Assembly (NCBI RefSeq): GCF_900112305.1
Contig: NZ_FOKT01000007.1
Location: 1-64,000 of the forward strand
DNA length: 64,000 nucleotides
Reading direction: 5' to 3'
Origin: Microbulbifer thermotolerans
GTDB taxonomy: Bacteria; Pseudomonadota; Gammaproteobacteria; Pseudomonadales; Cellvibrionaceae
Shown in pieces: positions 41,001 through 49,571 of the stretch. The position numbers were made by a program, and so were the translations under genes. The notes below the pieces were generated by a model, which worked only from the letters and a program-made list of their open reading frames with translations, was not told the origin of the DNA and made no database searches. Within the stretch, counting starts at the first letter, position 1; each line of letters starts with the position of its first letter.

Positions 41001-43090
41001 TAATTTACCCACCGCGCCACGCGGAAGCCGACGTCATCCCTGGGGTCGGCGCCATAGTCGCGATAGGCAAGGCGTAGCTCCGTGAGGCCCGCGTGGCGCC
41101 AACTGGAGCCGCGGATAACGTGGTAATCCCCGTCCTGAGGGCCCACCGGGTTTTCTTCGCGGCGCATGGAAAGTCCGGTGCCTATGGTGTACAGGTCGTG
41201 AATCCACTCGGAGACATTGCCGCCCAGGTCGTAAATCCCCAGGTGGTTGGCCGCGAAGCTGGCCACCGGGGCCGTGGCCGCATAGCGGTCGTCGTAGGTG
41301 CGCAGTACCGCCGGTACCAGGCGGGCGGCTTGGCTGTCGGCGTAGTTGCCGGAATTTTTCCGCACTGGAAGGTCGTCGCCCCAGGGAAATTTGCGCATGG
41401 CGCCGCGCTCGTAGCGCGCTGCCCAGGCCCATTCGGCTTCGGTGGGCAGCCGGTACCCGGTGGCGGCACCGTCGAAGCCGATCACGCGGCCGCGTTCGGT
41501 CAGGTATACCGGTTGCAGTCCATCGCGCTCGGACAGCCAGTTGCAGAAGAGGGCGGCATCGGTCCAACTGATGTTCACTACCGGCAGATTGTCATTGTCC
41601 AGACTGATGCCATTCACATGGCTTGAGCTGTGCATGCGTTTAAAGCGGCGGAATTCGCGGTTGGTCACTTCGGTGACAGCGAGGTAGAAAGGGCGGGTGA
41701 GGGCGATTTGCCGCAGCACTTCGTTGGCGCGTCGGCCCTGTTCACGGCGGGATGACCCCATGGTGAATTGGGCGTTGGGGCGCATCAGCTTCATGGTGCC
41801 GCCGGCCGGGTGGGTGATCTCTGTGGGTATTTTGCTCCAGCGGGCTTCTTCCGCGGTGAGTAAAACGGCGCGGATGCTCTGCTCCAGTTTGGCGCTGGGA
41901 ATAACCGTCGTCTCAAAGTCCTCGTAGCCGCTTTTGCGCACCAGAATGTTGTGGCTGCGCGCCGGCAAATTGAAGGTTTCCCCGGTCGTGCCGGCGAGTT
42001 TGCCGTCGATGTAGACCTGGGCGTTTTCGGGGCTGCTGGTGATTCGTACGCGGCCATATACAGGGTCGAGCGTGATGTTGAGATCCCGCTCCAGTCCTGA
42101 ATCCACATTGATGGTGCGCTCCACCGATGCGTAGCCGTTTTTGAAGAAGCGCAGCCGGTGTTCACTACCGGGGGAGAGTTCCAATTCGAGCGGCGTATGG
42201 CCGCGGAATTCGCCGTTGACGGTGACACTCGCGCCCACGGGATTGCTGACCACATGTACTATGCCGTCTGCGGCATTGAGGTCCACGGATGCCAGTGTCT
42301 GGTCTACCCCGGCGGTAACTGCCACGGGAATCTCTACCGTCTTGTGGCGCGGCAGCGACAGGCGGATGACTCTGTCGCCCTGCAGCAGTTCCGCGTTCAG
42401 CGGAGTGGTGCCGAGTACCTTGCCTTCGACGCTGACAGTGGCGCCCGGCGGGTTGCTGTTGATGCGCACATTGGCCCAGGCGGGGCGGAGCTGGGCCCGC
42501 AGCTCTTGGGTGTTGTCCAGACCCTCGATTTCGATTTCGCGGGTGAAGGGGAGATAGCGCTCGCTGAGCAGGGTGATGCGTTTGGGGCCGGGGGGAATAT
42601 TTTTTGCCAGCCCGTTTTCGCTGGCCACTTCGGAGCCATCCACCAGTATGCGCACCGGCACCGGGGGATCGCTGATGACCTGCAAGTGTCCCGGCAGCCG
42701 CTCCAGAGCGATGGTGTGGCGGCTGTGTCCCTCTTTTCGCACTTCTACTTCTCCGCTTTTGGGCCGGTAGCCGGGAGCACTGATGGTGTATTTGTAATTT
42801 CCGGGGAGTACCAGGTGCCCATCGCCCAGGGGCAGGGCGAAGCCGCTGACACTGACATCGGCATCGGGGGGTTGGGTTTCAAAAATCAGGGAGCGGGCGA
42901 TCAGCAGATACAGCAGGATCATCAGGCTCAGCAAAAGGCAGCCGGAAACTGTCAGGGCACGCGGGGACAAAAAGCGTTTCTTGCCGCCAGATTCAACCTG
43001 CGCGGGGGTAAAGTCGGCGGGGCGAATCACCGGAAAATCATCGTCTGTTCGGGCGCTGCCGCGAACGGGTACTGCTTCCTTCGCTGTCAT
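41000..43090 (-). CDS. PEGA-repeat protein with degenerate FGE-like (SUMF1) domain
   Basis: The 696-residue protein has a cytoplasmic tail, one transmembrane helix (about 48-68, VSGCLLLSLMILLYLLIA) and about five PEGA-type beta repeats (pattern NPPGATVSVEGKVLGTTPL; about 70-410). A formylglycine-generating-enzyme-like domain follows (about 430-696; FYLAVTEVTNREF, GYRLPTEAEWAWAARYERG, LGGNVSEWIHD, GFRVARW). Where active FGE has two catalytic Cys near the RGGSW motif, this protein has VIRGSSWRHAGLTELRLAYR with none. It is thus probably a binding rather than a catalytic domain. PEGA repeats often bind surface sugars. It probably faces the periplasm next to the VWA heads. Confidence 0.85.
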   Translation of the reverse strand: MTAKEAVPVRGSARTDDDFPVIRPADFTPAQVESGGKKRFLSPRALTVSGCLLLSLMILLYLLIARSLIFETQPPDADVSVSGFALPLGDGHLVLPGNYKYTISAPGYRPKSGEVEVRKEGHSRHTIALERLPGHLQVISDPPVPVRILVDGSEVASENGLAKNIPPGPKRITLLSERYLPFTREIEIEGLDNTQELRAQLRPAWANVRINSNPPGATVSVEGKVLGTTPLNAELLQGDRVIRLSLPRHKTVEIPVAVTAGVDQTLASVDLNAADGIVHVVSNPVGASVTVNGEFRGHTPLELELSPGSEHRLRFFKNGYASVERTINVDSGLERDLNITLDPVYGRVRITSSPENAQVYIDGKLAGTTGETFNLPARSHNILVRKSGYEDFETTVIPSAKLEQSIRAVLLTAEEARWSKIPTEITHPAGGTMKLMRPNAQFTMGSSRREQGRRANEVLRQIALTRPFYLAVTEVTNREFRRFKRMHSSSHVNGISLDNDNLPVVNISWTDAALFCNWLSERDGLQPVYLTERGRVIGFDGAATGYRLPTEAEWAWAARYERGAMRKFPWGDDLPVRKNSGNYADSQAARLVPAVLRTYDDRYAATAPVASFAANHLGIYDLGGNVSEWIHDLYTIGTGLSMRREENPVGPQDGDYHVIRGSSWRHAGLTELRLAYRDYGADPRDDVGFRVARWVN

Positions 43091-43349
43091 TTATGATTCC
43101 CTGTTACTGCGCACTTATCGGTTTATCGCGAATGCCGTGCAAGTCACAGTCGCAGGTGCAGAGGCGACCCGCGAGCCTATTACTGTGCACTACAGCTTAG
43201 CTTGCCGGTGTGATCCCTTTGATTTTTCGTGCGCCATTCGGCGTAAAAATCATCTTATCGCGCGTACCGGACTGGCGCTTTTGTCCAAATTTGGCTGTCT
43301 GCGGTCAATCTCTGAGCAACTGTGTGGAGTGCGGGCTCTGTTCGGTAGA

Positions 43350-44906
43350 TCAGCTGTTATTGGCACCAACTATTTTTTCAGCGCATTGAATGATGACTGT
43401 CGGTATTTCCTCTCCTGGGACCACGGTAAATTCCCGTCGTACATCGCGGTAGCCTTCGCGGGTGCCGACGGCAATATAGCGGCCGGGTTTGAGTGCGATT
43501 TCGCGCTCGTCGAAATTGCCCAGCTTTCCGACATGATAGATGGCGACATTGGTGTTGCTGTCCGATTGCAGGCGTACCGGTCGGGGAATCAACGCCTGGG
43601 TAATAGCGTTTTCCAATGTCTCGATCTGTTTTTGCAGCCGTGAGGAGGCTATACCGTTGTTTACCCGCCGCGCGTCCGCGAGTACTTGCCGCGCGTATTG
43701 ATTGCGTTTACTGCCGCTCAGGCTGAGTGGGTCCGCAAGCAGTTCGCGCAGCTGGTCATCGAGTTGTGCGCGAGCCTGGGCTCGAGCCTTGCCGGTGATG
43801 GCGTCCACCAGGCTGGCGTCTTTTTTTAGCAGCGCGGCATAACTATCGAGCGCAGCGTGCCAATCCTCTTCGGCTTCCTGAGTGCGCGCGCGGGCGAACA
43901 GCTGTTCTATTTGTTTTTGCTCGGCGCCGTTGCGGGCCTGCTGCAGGCCGATGGAGGGTTCCGTGGCGCTGGGTTTCAGTGTTTGTGCGCGCAGAAAAGC
44001 CGCTTCGGCGGAGGCGAAATCTTCGCTGGCGATGGCTGCGTAGCCCGTGGACATAGCCTCACTGTAATCGCGCTCGGTGATGGCGGACTCTACCCGCGGG
44101 AGCAGCTCGCTGGCGGGCCGCGTTTGCGGGTCTATTGCCAATGCTTTTTGCAGTTGTTCCCGCGCCTGATCGAGGCGATTTTCCGCAAAGGCCTTTTGGC
44201 CGGCCGTGTAGTGTTGCCAGGCTTGAGGCAGTTTTTCCGCGCGCTCTTTGCCTTTGACGCCGCGCGGGTGTTGCCGGGAAATCGTCAGCACTAGGTCGAA
44301 GGCCTTGTGTGCGGCTTCGGCATTGCCATGGTCCAGCGCCTGATGACCTTCGGCCAAATGTTTTTCGATGCGTTCGGGAATGCTGTCGCGTAGTTGCTGG
44401 AATGCAGTTAGGGATTCGCGGTATTTTTCCAGCGCTTCCATAAAGCGGCGCTTCCGGTAGATGCCGTCTGCCTGTTCCGCCAGTGTCCTGGCGGCGACAA
44501 ATGCATCCTCAGCCCACACCTCGACCTGCCTTTCCTGAAGCTCCTCCTGCAGGATAAGAATTTCCTGCAGCACTTGTTGCACCTGACGCCTTTGTTGAGC
44601 GATTTCCGCCTCGCTGTATGGGGAAGCTTTAATGTGCTCCGCGCTGGCTGCGGGCTGTTCCGCAGTGGTGGGCACCGGTGAGCGGGGCGTGGGTTTTTCC
44701 ACTATGCGCGGCAGAAACCAAAATACGCCCACCAGTCCGGAAAGCAACAGGGCACCGGTGATTGCGACCGGAAACTGCGGGTGTGGGGTTTTGCTGCCTG
44801 CTCTCGGAGAAGTTTGCGCCATTTGCGGGCGTTCATCGCTTGGGAAGCGAAATTCCGCGGGCTGGATGGCGCTGCTGTCTTGTGAGGATGGATCGCGGTG
44901 TTGCAT
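43350..44906 (-). CDS. TPR and PEGA-like membrane protein
   Basis: The 518-residue protein has a cytoplasmic N-terminus rich in Gln/Ser, one helix (about 46-66, FPVAITGALLLSGLVGVFWF), and a coiled coil of Gln/Glu (about 100-135). Tetratricopeptide-like helical repeats follow (about 140-330; LAEGHQALDHGNAEAAHKAF, LDQAREQLQKALAIDP). A C-terminal PEGA-like strand pattern closes it (FDEREIALKPGRYIAVGTRE). The layout, helix-anchored with periplasmic TPR, suits a scaffold. It is separated from the PEGA/FGE gene by 259 bp, which could hold a promoter. Confidence 0.78.
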   Translation of the reverse strand: MQHRDPSSQDSSAIQPAEFRFPSDERPQMAQTSPRAGSKTPHPQFPVAITGALLLSGLVGVFWFLPRIVEKPTPRSPVPTTAEQPAASAEHIKASPYSEAEIAQQRRQVQQVLQEILILQEELQERQVEVWAEDAFVAARTLAEQADGIYRKRRFMEALEKYRESLTAFQQLRDSIPERIEKHLAEGHQALDHGNAEAAHKAFDLVLTISRQHPRGVKGKERAEKLPQAWQHYTAGQKAFAENRLDQAREQLQKALAIDPQTRPASELLPRVESAITERDYSEAMSTGYAAIASEDFASAEAAFLRAQTLKPSATEPSIGLQQARNGAEQKQIEQLFARARTQEAEEDWHAALDSYAALLKKDASLVDAITGKARAQARAQLDDQLRELLADPLSLSGSKRNQYARQVLADARRVNNGIASSRLQKQIETLENAITQALIPRPVRLQSDSNTNVAIYHVGKLGNFDEREIALKPGRYIAVGTREGYRDVRREFTVVPGEEIPTVIIQCAEKIVGANNS

Positions 44907-44962
44907 GGTGGTGCCGTTCGCTGTCTTTTTTTATGGGACCGGAGGTGCGTCCGGTCCTGTAT

Positions 44963-46174
44963 TTAAATACTGGTTTCCAACATGCCGGTTTCCGCTTCGT
45001 AAATTTGTTTCAGGATCTCGCGCCACTGGCGGTATTGGTTTTCCACGGTACCGGTCAGGGTTACGGTGCGGTCTTCCAGCTCAACGATCTGGGGCTCCAC
45101 CTCCGCCTCTATTGAATCGCCCAATTCCTGCAGTGCTTCTATATGCATCTTGGCTTCCGCACGGCGGTCGAAGCCGCTTTTGATCAGGTAGCCTCCGCCG
45201 GCAATACCCACCTGGCCCGCCGCGCGGGCGCTGCCGCCTCCGGAGCCGGCGGCGGCGATGCCGCCGATAATGGCTGCCGCGCCGAGGATGGTGTGGTTGC
45301 GGGCTTTGCGCTTCAGTTCGCGCATTTGCTTGGTCTCTTCATAACTCATGGCGCGCCATTCCTGGTAGGGGACTTCCATGGATTTGACGAAGGTGCCGTA
45401 GTAATCCTGCAGGGTGTCCACGAAGAGGTAGTCGCGCTCGCGGATGCGGCGCACCCGTTCCAGCATGGGGTCGTTTTCCGCTGGCAGAGCCGTCAGCCGG
45501 TAGATGCCGTCCTCCCCCTGTACCAGATAGCGTTGAAAGGCATCGGGGGAAAAGCTGCGCGCGAAGCGCATTTCCGAGATGGTGCGCAGCTCCGCGATTT
45601 GCCGGTCAGAGAGCTTTTTTCGGTAGGCCAGCATGTCGTTGGCGATGCGGTTGTAGATCCCCTGGAAGGCGTCACCCTTGGTGGGGTGTTTGCGGTCGTA
45701 GGCGTAGTGGGAGGCGAGCTCGCTGTACTGTTTGCTGAACCAGCGCTGGCCTCGGGAATCAGTCACCGTGACATCTAGGGTCAGGGTTTCGCCATCAGAC
45801 TGCACGATACGGCCGGTGACGGTTACATCGATGTTGGTGCGTTCACTCGGAATGACCCGCACCGCGCCCCAGCCGAGGCTCTGTTGCAGGGATTCCGCCA
45901 GAGTGACGGCGATATATCGGGACTCCGCCTGGCGCAATTCCGGGAACACCAGCTGATCCTCATCGACTTCCGCGGTATCCAGGCCCGGGTTGAACTGCAC
46001 TATGCCCACGTCCAGGAGGCGCTCCTCGGGAATAGTGGCGTCTTCCACGGTGAGCGGTGTATAGGCCGTGGTGCGCACTTCGGTGGTGGTACAGGCGCCG
46101 GCAGTCAGTGCAGCAACGAGCAGCAGGCAGTTTCCGAGCAGTTTGCGGCACGAAGACGGTTTGGAAAAAAACAT
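44963..46174 (-). CDS. Large lipoprotein with glycine-zipper segment
   Basis: The 403-residue lipoprotein has a lipobox TAGAC at residue about 27. It is followed by a strand-rich part (VTGRIVQSDGETLTLDVTVT) and a helical part with DYLFVDTLQDYYGTFVKSM. Then comes the glycine-rich hydrophobic stretch ILGAAAIIGGIAAAGSGGG, typical of glycine-zipper outer-membrane lipoproteins, and a helical tail. The ATG at 46174 was chosen because GGAGG lies eight bases upstream. I do not recognise the family. It might span or plug the outer membrane as partner of the inner-membrane motor. Confidence 0.75.
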   Translation of the reverse strand: MFFSKPSSCRKLLGNCLLLVAALTAGACTTTEVRTTAYTPLTVEDATIPEERLLDVGIVQFNPGLDTAEVDEDQLVFPELRQAESRYIAVTLAESLQQSLGWGAVRVIPSERTNIDVTVTGRIVQSDGETLTLDVTVTDSRGQRWFSKQYSELASHYAYDRKHPTKGDAFQGIYNRIANDMLAYRKKLSDRQIAELRTISEMRFARSFSPDAFQRYLVQGEDGIYRLTALPAENDPMLERVRRIRERDYLFVDTLQDYYGTFVKSMEVPYQEWRAMSYEETKQMRELKRKARNHTILGAAAIIGGIAAAGSGGGSARAAGQVGIAGGGYLIKSGFDRRAEAKMHIEALQELGDSIEAEVEPQIVELEDRTVTLTGTVENQYRQWREILKQIYEAETGMLETSI

Positions 46175-46191
46175 ACGCATGTCCTCCGCGG

Positions 46192-47355
46192 TCACTTCTG
46201 CGCTTTTTTATATTTTCGGTATTCCTCCCACAGTTTTTCCCGCAATTCCGGGTCCGATTCCCGCATGGCCGCCTCGCGGATTTGACGCGCTACTACGTCG
46301 TCATCATTGCCATTGGGAATGTCCGCGGGAACCACGATGGGGGAGTTGCTGTGGTCGTATTCGCCCATGCGCCCGGGGGTGGGCAGGCCCGGGCCGGTGG
46401 CCTGTCCGCTGGAATTATTCTGCCCAGGGCCGCCACCCTCGGGGCCGCCTGGAGGCGCTGGCAATTCGGCTTCGGCGGATTCGATCAGATCTTCCAGTGA
46501 CTCTCCGGGTGGCGCTTCGTCCGCGGGCTCCTCCCCTTCTTCCCCGGCAGGGGCGGGGCGGTTGCGCACATAGTCGCGCTGGCGCAGGATCATGCCGTCG
46601 TAGCTTGCCATGGTGGATTCAAACTGGCTCTCCAGCTCCGCGACCCGCTCGGCGGCAGTGGCGGGCGGCTCACTGGGCGCGTCACCGCCACGGCTGCCGG
46701 CGCCGCTGGGCTGGCCGGAGTCGTTACTGTTCGCAGCGCTGGCTGAGGCACTGGCAGAGGCGCTAGCAGAGGCGGTGCTGCTGGCAGTAGATGCGGATGC
46801 TTCTTCCTCGGAAAAGTCGATATCCTCCGGGGGCTCGCCCTGGCTATCGGTGGACGGGTCAGGGGGCATGCGGTTGTCCCGCGGATTTTGTTCTGATTCG
46901 CTGTAAACCGGTGCCGATGGACTAGCGGAGCGGTCCGCCGGGTCTGGCATGCTGTCGCCGGGGGTGGAGCTGGCCGGTGCGGAGTCCTGTGCGCCGCTGG
47001 GGGAAGCCGCGCTGTCACTACGGCTGGATTCTATACCCGGCAGGGATTGCGGTTGACTACTGGCGGTGCTGACGCTCGGCATCCCCTGGCTGGGCTGGTT
47101 GGCGGAGCTACTCGATGGCATGCTGCTCGCGGTTTGCGGTTGGCTGCGGCTCGATGAGCTGCTGCTGGACGAGGCGCTCGACTGGGAAGGCGAACTGGCT
47201 GAGGACTGTGAGGGGGATGGTTGGGCCGGCGGCTGCGACTGTGTCTGCTGGCTTTTGCAACCGGCGATCAAAGCGCCCAATACCACTATCGATGTCAGTG
47301 TGCGCCAGGCGGTGCCCCTGTGCGCCTGTTTGTGTACCGCTTTCCGTAGTGTCAT
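46192..47355 (-). CDS. Serine-rich low-complexity lipoprotein
   Basis: The 387-residue lipoprotein has a signal with lipobox LIAGC. It continues with a very long low-complexity region of Ser, Pro, Gln, Ala and acidic residues (about 30-230, including a long Ser run). The more ordered C-terminal third ends in a helix (QIREAAMRESDPELREKLWE). The start at 47355 follows AGGAGAG. The flexible region could reach through the peptidoglycan. No family is recognised. It lies 17 bp upstream of the next lipoprotein gene, so the two are probably coupled. Confidence 0.7.
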   Translation of the reverse strand: MTLRKAVHKQAHRGTAWRTLTSIVVLGALIAGCKSQQTQSQPPAQPSPSQSSASSPSQSSASSSSSSSSRSQPQTASSMPSSSSANQPSQGMPSVSTASSQPQSLPGIESSRSDSAASPSGAQDSAPASSTPGDSMPDPADRSASPSAPVYSESEQNPRDNRMPPDPSTDSQGEPPEDIDFSEEEASASTASSTASASASASASASAANSNDSGQPSGAGSRGGDAPSEPPATAAERVAELESQFESTMASYDGMILRQRDYVRNRPAPAGEEGEEPADEAPPGESLEDLIESAEAELPAPPGGPEGGGPGQNNSSGQATGPGLPTPGRMGEYDHSNSPIVVPADIPNGNDDDVVARQIREAAMRESDPELREKLWEEYRKYKKAQK

Positions 47356-47517
47356 TGTTTCTCTCCTGAATGTCCCGCCGTTGTTGTTGCGGCGGGGGTT
47401 CGCTGTAGCGGTGGCCCTGGGCATTCACTCACTTGGCTGTGTTGCGCGAATACTGGTTCGACAACAGCGGTTGTTTGCGGTTTGTTTCTGGCGTGTAATC
47501 TGGCGTCAAATATCTAG

Positions 47518-47659
47518 GGAACCTCTGATTAATTCGCGTGAACCCAATGGTAGGTTCCGGGGCGCTCAGGCAATAGGACGGATATTTCGAAAACGCACGA
47601 GTACTTCCCTGTAGCTCCGCCGGATACTTATTACTAAAGCGCGAATTCATCAGTGGTCC
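47518..47659. repeat. MITE-like dispersed repeat, 142 bp copy
   Basis: The left end GGAACCTCTGATTAATTC is perfect; the right end complements to GGACCACTGATGAATTC. The inside is the reverse of the right half of the 8581 copy: both contain the same tract from AATGGTAGGTTCCGGGGCGC through TCAGGCAATAGGACGGATAT, with a few differences. This confirms the family by two nearly identical, oppositely oriented copies 39 kb apart. It separates two genes of the envelope cluster. Confidence 0.85.
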
Positions 47660-47676
47660 CCTGGGGGTCGTTTGCG

Positions 47677-48975
47677 TCAGTCGAAAACGAATCTCTGCAC
47701 AATATTTTTTGTCTCCACGGGCTCGCCGTTTTCGAATCGCGGTCGAAATTTGGCGCGCTTTAATACACTGCGGACCCGTGAGCGGATGCTAATCCGGTCT
47801 TCCGGGTAGGCGTTCAGTATGCGGATGTTGCGCGCCTTGCCGAAGGCCGTGACATCGTAGGCCACGGTGACGTAGGCGTTCGCCGGCGTGTTGGGATCTT
47901 CCTCCAGCATTGGCAGTGCCGGCAGCGCTGCCGGGCGGCCAAAGATATCCTCGATTTCCCGGTTAGTGGCACCGTTGTCCCAGAGTGCCTGATAGGCCTC
48001 GCCATAGGTTTGCCGGGCCGAGTGCCATTTATTGAACATCATGTACCAGTCACCCAACTCCACCTTGGCCTTGGCGGAAGCCGCCGGTGGCGACTGCGGG
48101 TTTTTCTGGTAGACATCAACGATACGCGCTATGGCGTTTTTTCCCGAACTGAAGCTGTTCATGCGGTAGTGATCCAGCTTGGAGCGGCGCTGCGCATCCA
48201 CGTTTCCGCTGCCGAAGCTGGTATTGACCACGACTGGCGGCTGGGGCTCGCCTTCATAGGTGGCGAGATAGTAGTTGGTGGCTTTGAGACCGCGCAGGGC
48301 CTCCACCAGGCGCAGGTCGTTGGCGCCGAAGTTCTGGGTGATGATATCCACCGCCAGCTGGTAGAGGTTGGTGGCACTGATCAGGTGTTCAAACAAAGTG
48401 CCGCCCTTTTCTTCGACATAGGCTTGCAGGTGCCATCGGCTCAGATTGTTGATCACCGGCAACATCCGCGGATCTTTTTCACCGTAATTGCGCGCGTGCA
48501 GCCAGTAGAGGTATTGCTGATTGTCGTTGGCCTCTTCCCACTGGTTGAGCGCAATCTGACTTTCGATCATGCGTTCAATCATGGGAATCTGGCTCAGGGA
48601 ATAGAGCCCCTCATTGACCCGACTGATCAACATGGCGCGACGGAATTGACTGATGGCCTCCTCATGGGCGCCGGCTTCCTGTAGGGCAGTGCCGAGCCCC
48701 AGCAGCTGTTCGTCCATGCCGGCGCCGTAGGCACCGTACATGGTTTCCATTTCCTCAATGCGTTCGCGGTAACTTTCCACGGCCTGCGACGGCCGCAACT
48801 TTCGTTTGGGGGGCTCCAGTGGTGTCGATGCCGCTTTGATATAGGCTGGCGGCGGGGCATAGGTATCCGCGGCCTCGGAGACACCGGAATCCGCGTGGGT
48901 GTTGCCACACAGCAGAGCTGTGGCTGTAAACATCAAGCCGATAGCAAGGGTGTTGCTGGTATCTGTCTGTGTCAC
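47677..48975 (-). CDS. Exported TPR protein with TonB-C-like domain
   Basis: The 432-residue protein starts with a hydrophobic segment (LAIGLMFTATALLCGNTHA), best read as a signal peptide. A helical TPR-like body spans about 70-330 (LLGLGTALQEAGAHEEAISQ, KVELGDWYMMFNKWHSARQT). The last 75 residues (YVTVAYDVTAFGKARNIRIL, then RSVLKRAKFRPRFENGEPVE) resemble the TonB C-terminal fold. It is the first gene of the minus-strand cluster, possibly with its own promoter, and a repeat separates it from the rest. Whether it belongs to the same machine is inference. Confidence 0.75.
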   Translation of the reverse strand: MTQTDTSNTLAIGLMFTATALLCGNTHADSGVSEAADTYAPPPAYIKAASTPLEPPKRKLRPSQAVESYRERIEEMETMYGAYGAGMDEQLLGLGTALQEAGAHEEAISQFRRAMLISRVNEGLYSLSQIPMIERMIESQIALNQWEEANDNQQYLYWLHARNYGEKDPRMLPVINNLSRWHLQAYVEEKGGTLFEHLISATNLYQLAVDIITQNFGANDLRLVEALRGLKATNYYLATYEGEPQPPVVVNTSFGSGNVDAQRRSKLDHYRMNSFSSGKNAIARIVDVYQKNPQSPPAASAKAKVELGDWYMMFNKWHSARQTYGEAYQALWDNGATNREIEDIFGRPAALPALPMLEEDPNTPANAYVTVAYDVTAFGKARNIRILNAYPEDRISIRSRVRSVLKRAKFRPRFENGEPVETKNIVQRFVFD

Positions 48976-49514
48976 GATTGAACCACTTCCGTTCCATGTT
49001 TTGCTACAACCCTTTCCCGTGCCTGAGGCGCGGAAAGGCGGGCACGAACTCCGCCCGGGCCTTGGCCGCGCGGATTTTTTCTCCCTGAAAGTGTGGTCCT
49101 CTCACAACTCCCTGACAGTGCCCGGAGTCTGTTATTTCCGGTGGCAGGTAGGCGGCGTGCGGTTCGAGTATGTGTCGTCGCCTGCACGTCCGCGCCAGAG
49201 ACTAGTTATCTGACGCCTCTGATGCGTATTTAGCAGTATAGCCACGGCGATTCGCGTCCTGGCGGCGGAGGCGTGAAACACAACAGCAGGGCTTAGGATT
49301 TGTGAACGGGTGCAATACCACCTAATCGGTTTAGCACTCCTGCCGCGCTTGCACCGGCTTAACGGAGGGGAATCGGAAAAGGGGCTGCCAATAATTTGCC
49401 CGGGCGCGGGACGCCGGTGCACGAAACGGTCACGGGTTCCGAAACATTTATCCTAGGCGCTGGGGATAATCCGTTTGTGTTTTGCGTTCAAAGGCGGTGT
49501 AACGGAGTGGATAT
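48976..49514. other. Intergenic region without a gene
   Basis: This is the gap between divergent genes, including the promoter of the TPR/TonB-C gene. Short open frames are present on both strands but none has a ribosome site or composition that convinces. No RNA gene or repeat copy is seen. Confidence 0.5.
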
Positions 49515-49543
49515 TTGGATTACAGTGCTGCAAGCGCCATAAT
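49515..49543 (+). promoter_or_regulatory. Candidate sigma70 promoter of ilvE
   Basis: TTGGAT at 49515-49520 and CATAAT at 49538-49543 are 17 bp apart, giving a leader of about 25 nt. The spacing and position fit a simple ilvE promoter. Confidence 0.55.
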
Positions 49544-49571
49544 CGGCCTACTGAAATAAGAGGAGGTGCCG

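Noticed and set aside
42158-43096. 312-codon open frame opposite the PEGA/FGE-like gene
   Set aside because: Antisense of a gene with clear domains, no ribosome site and no recognisable fold.
49132-49422. 96-codon minus-strand open frame upstream of ilvE
   Set aside because: Composition (many Arg, Ser, Pro, Cys) is that of a chance frame; no start signals.
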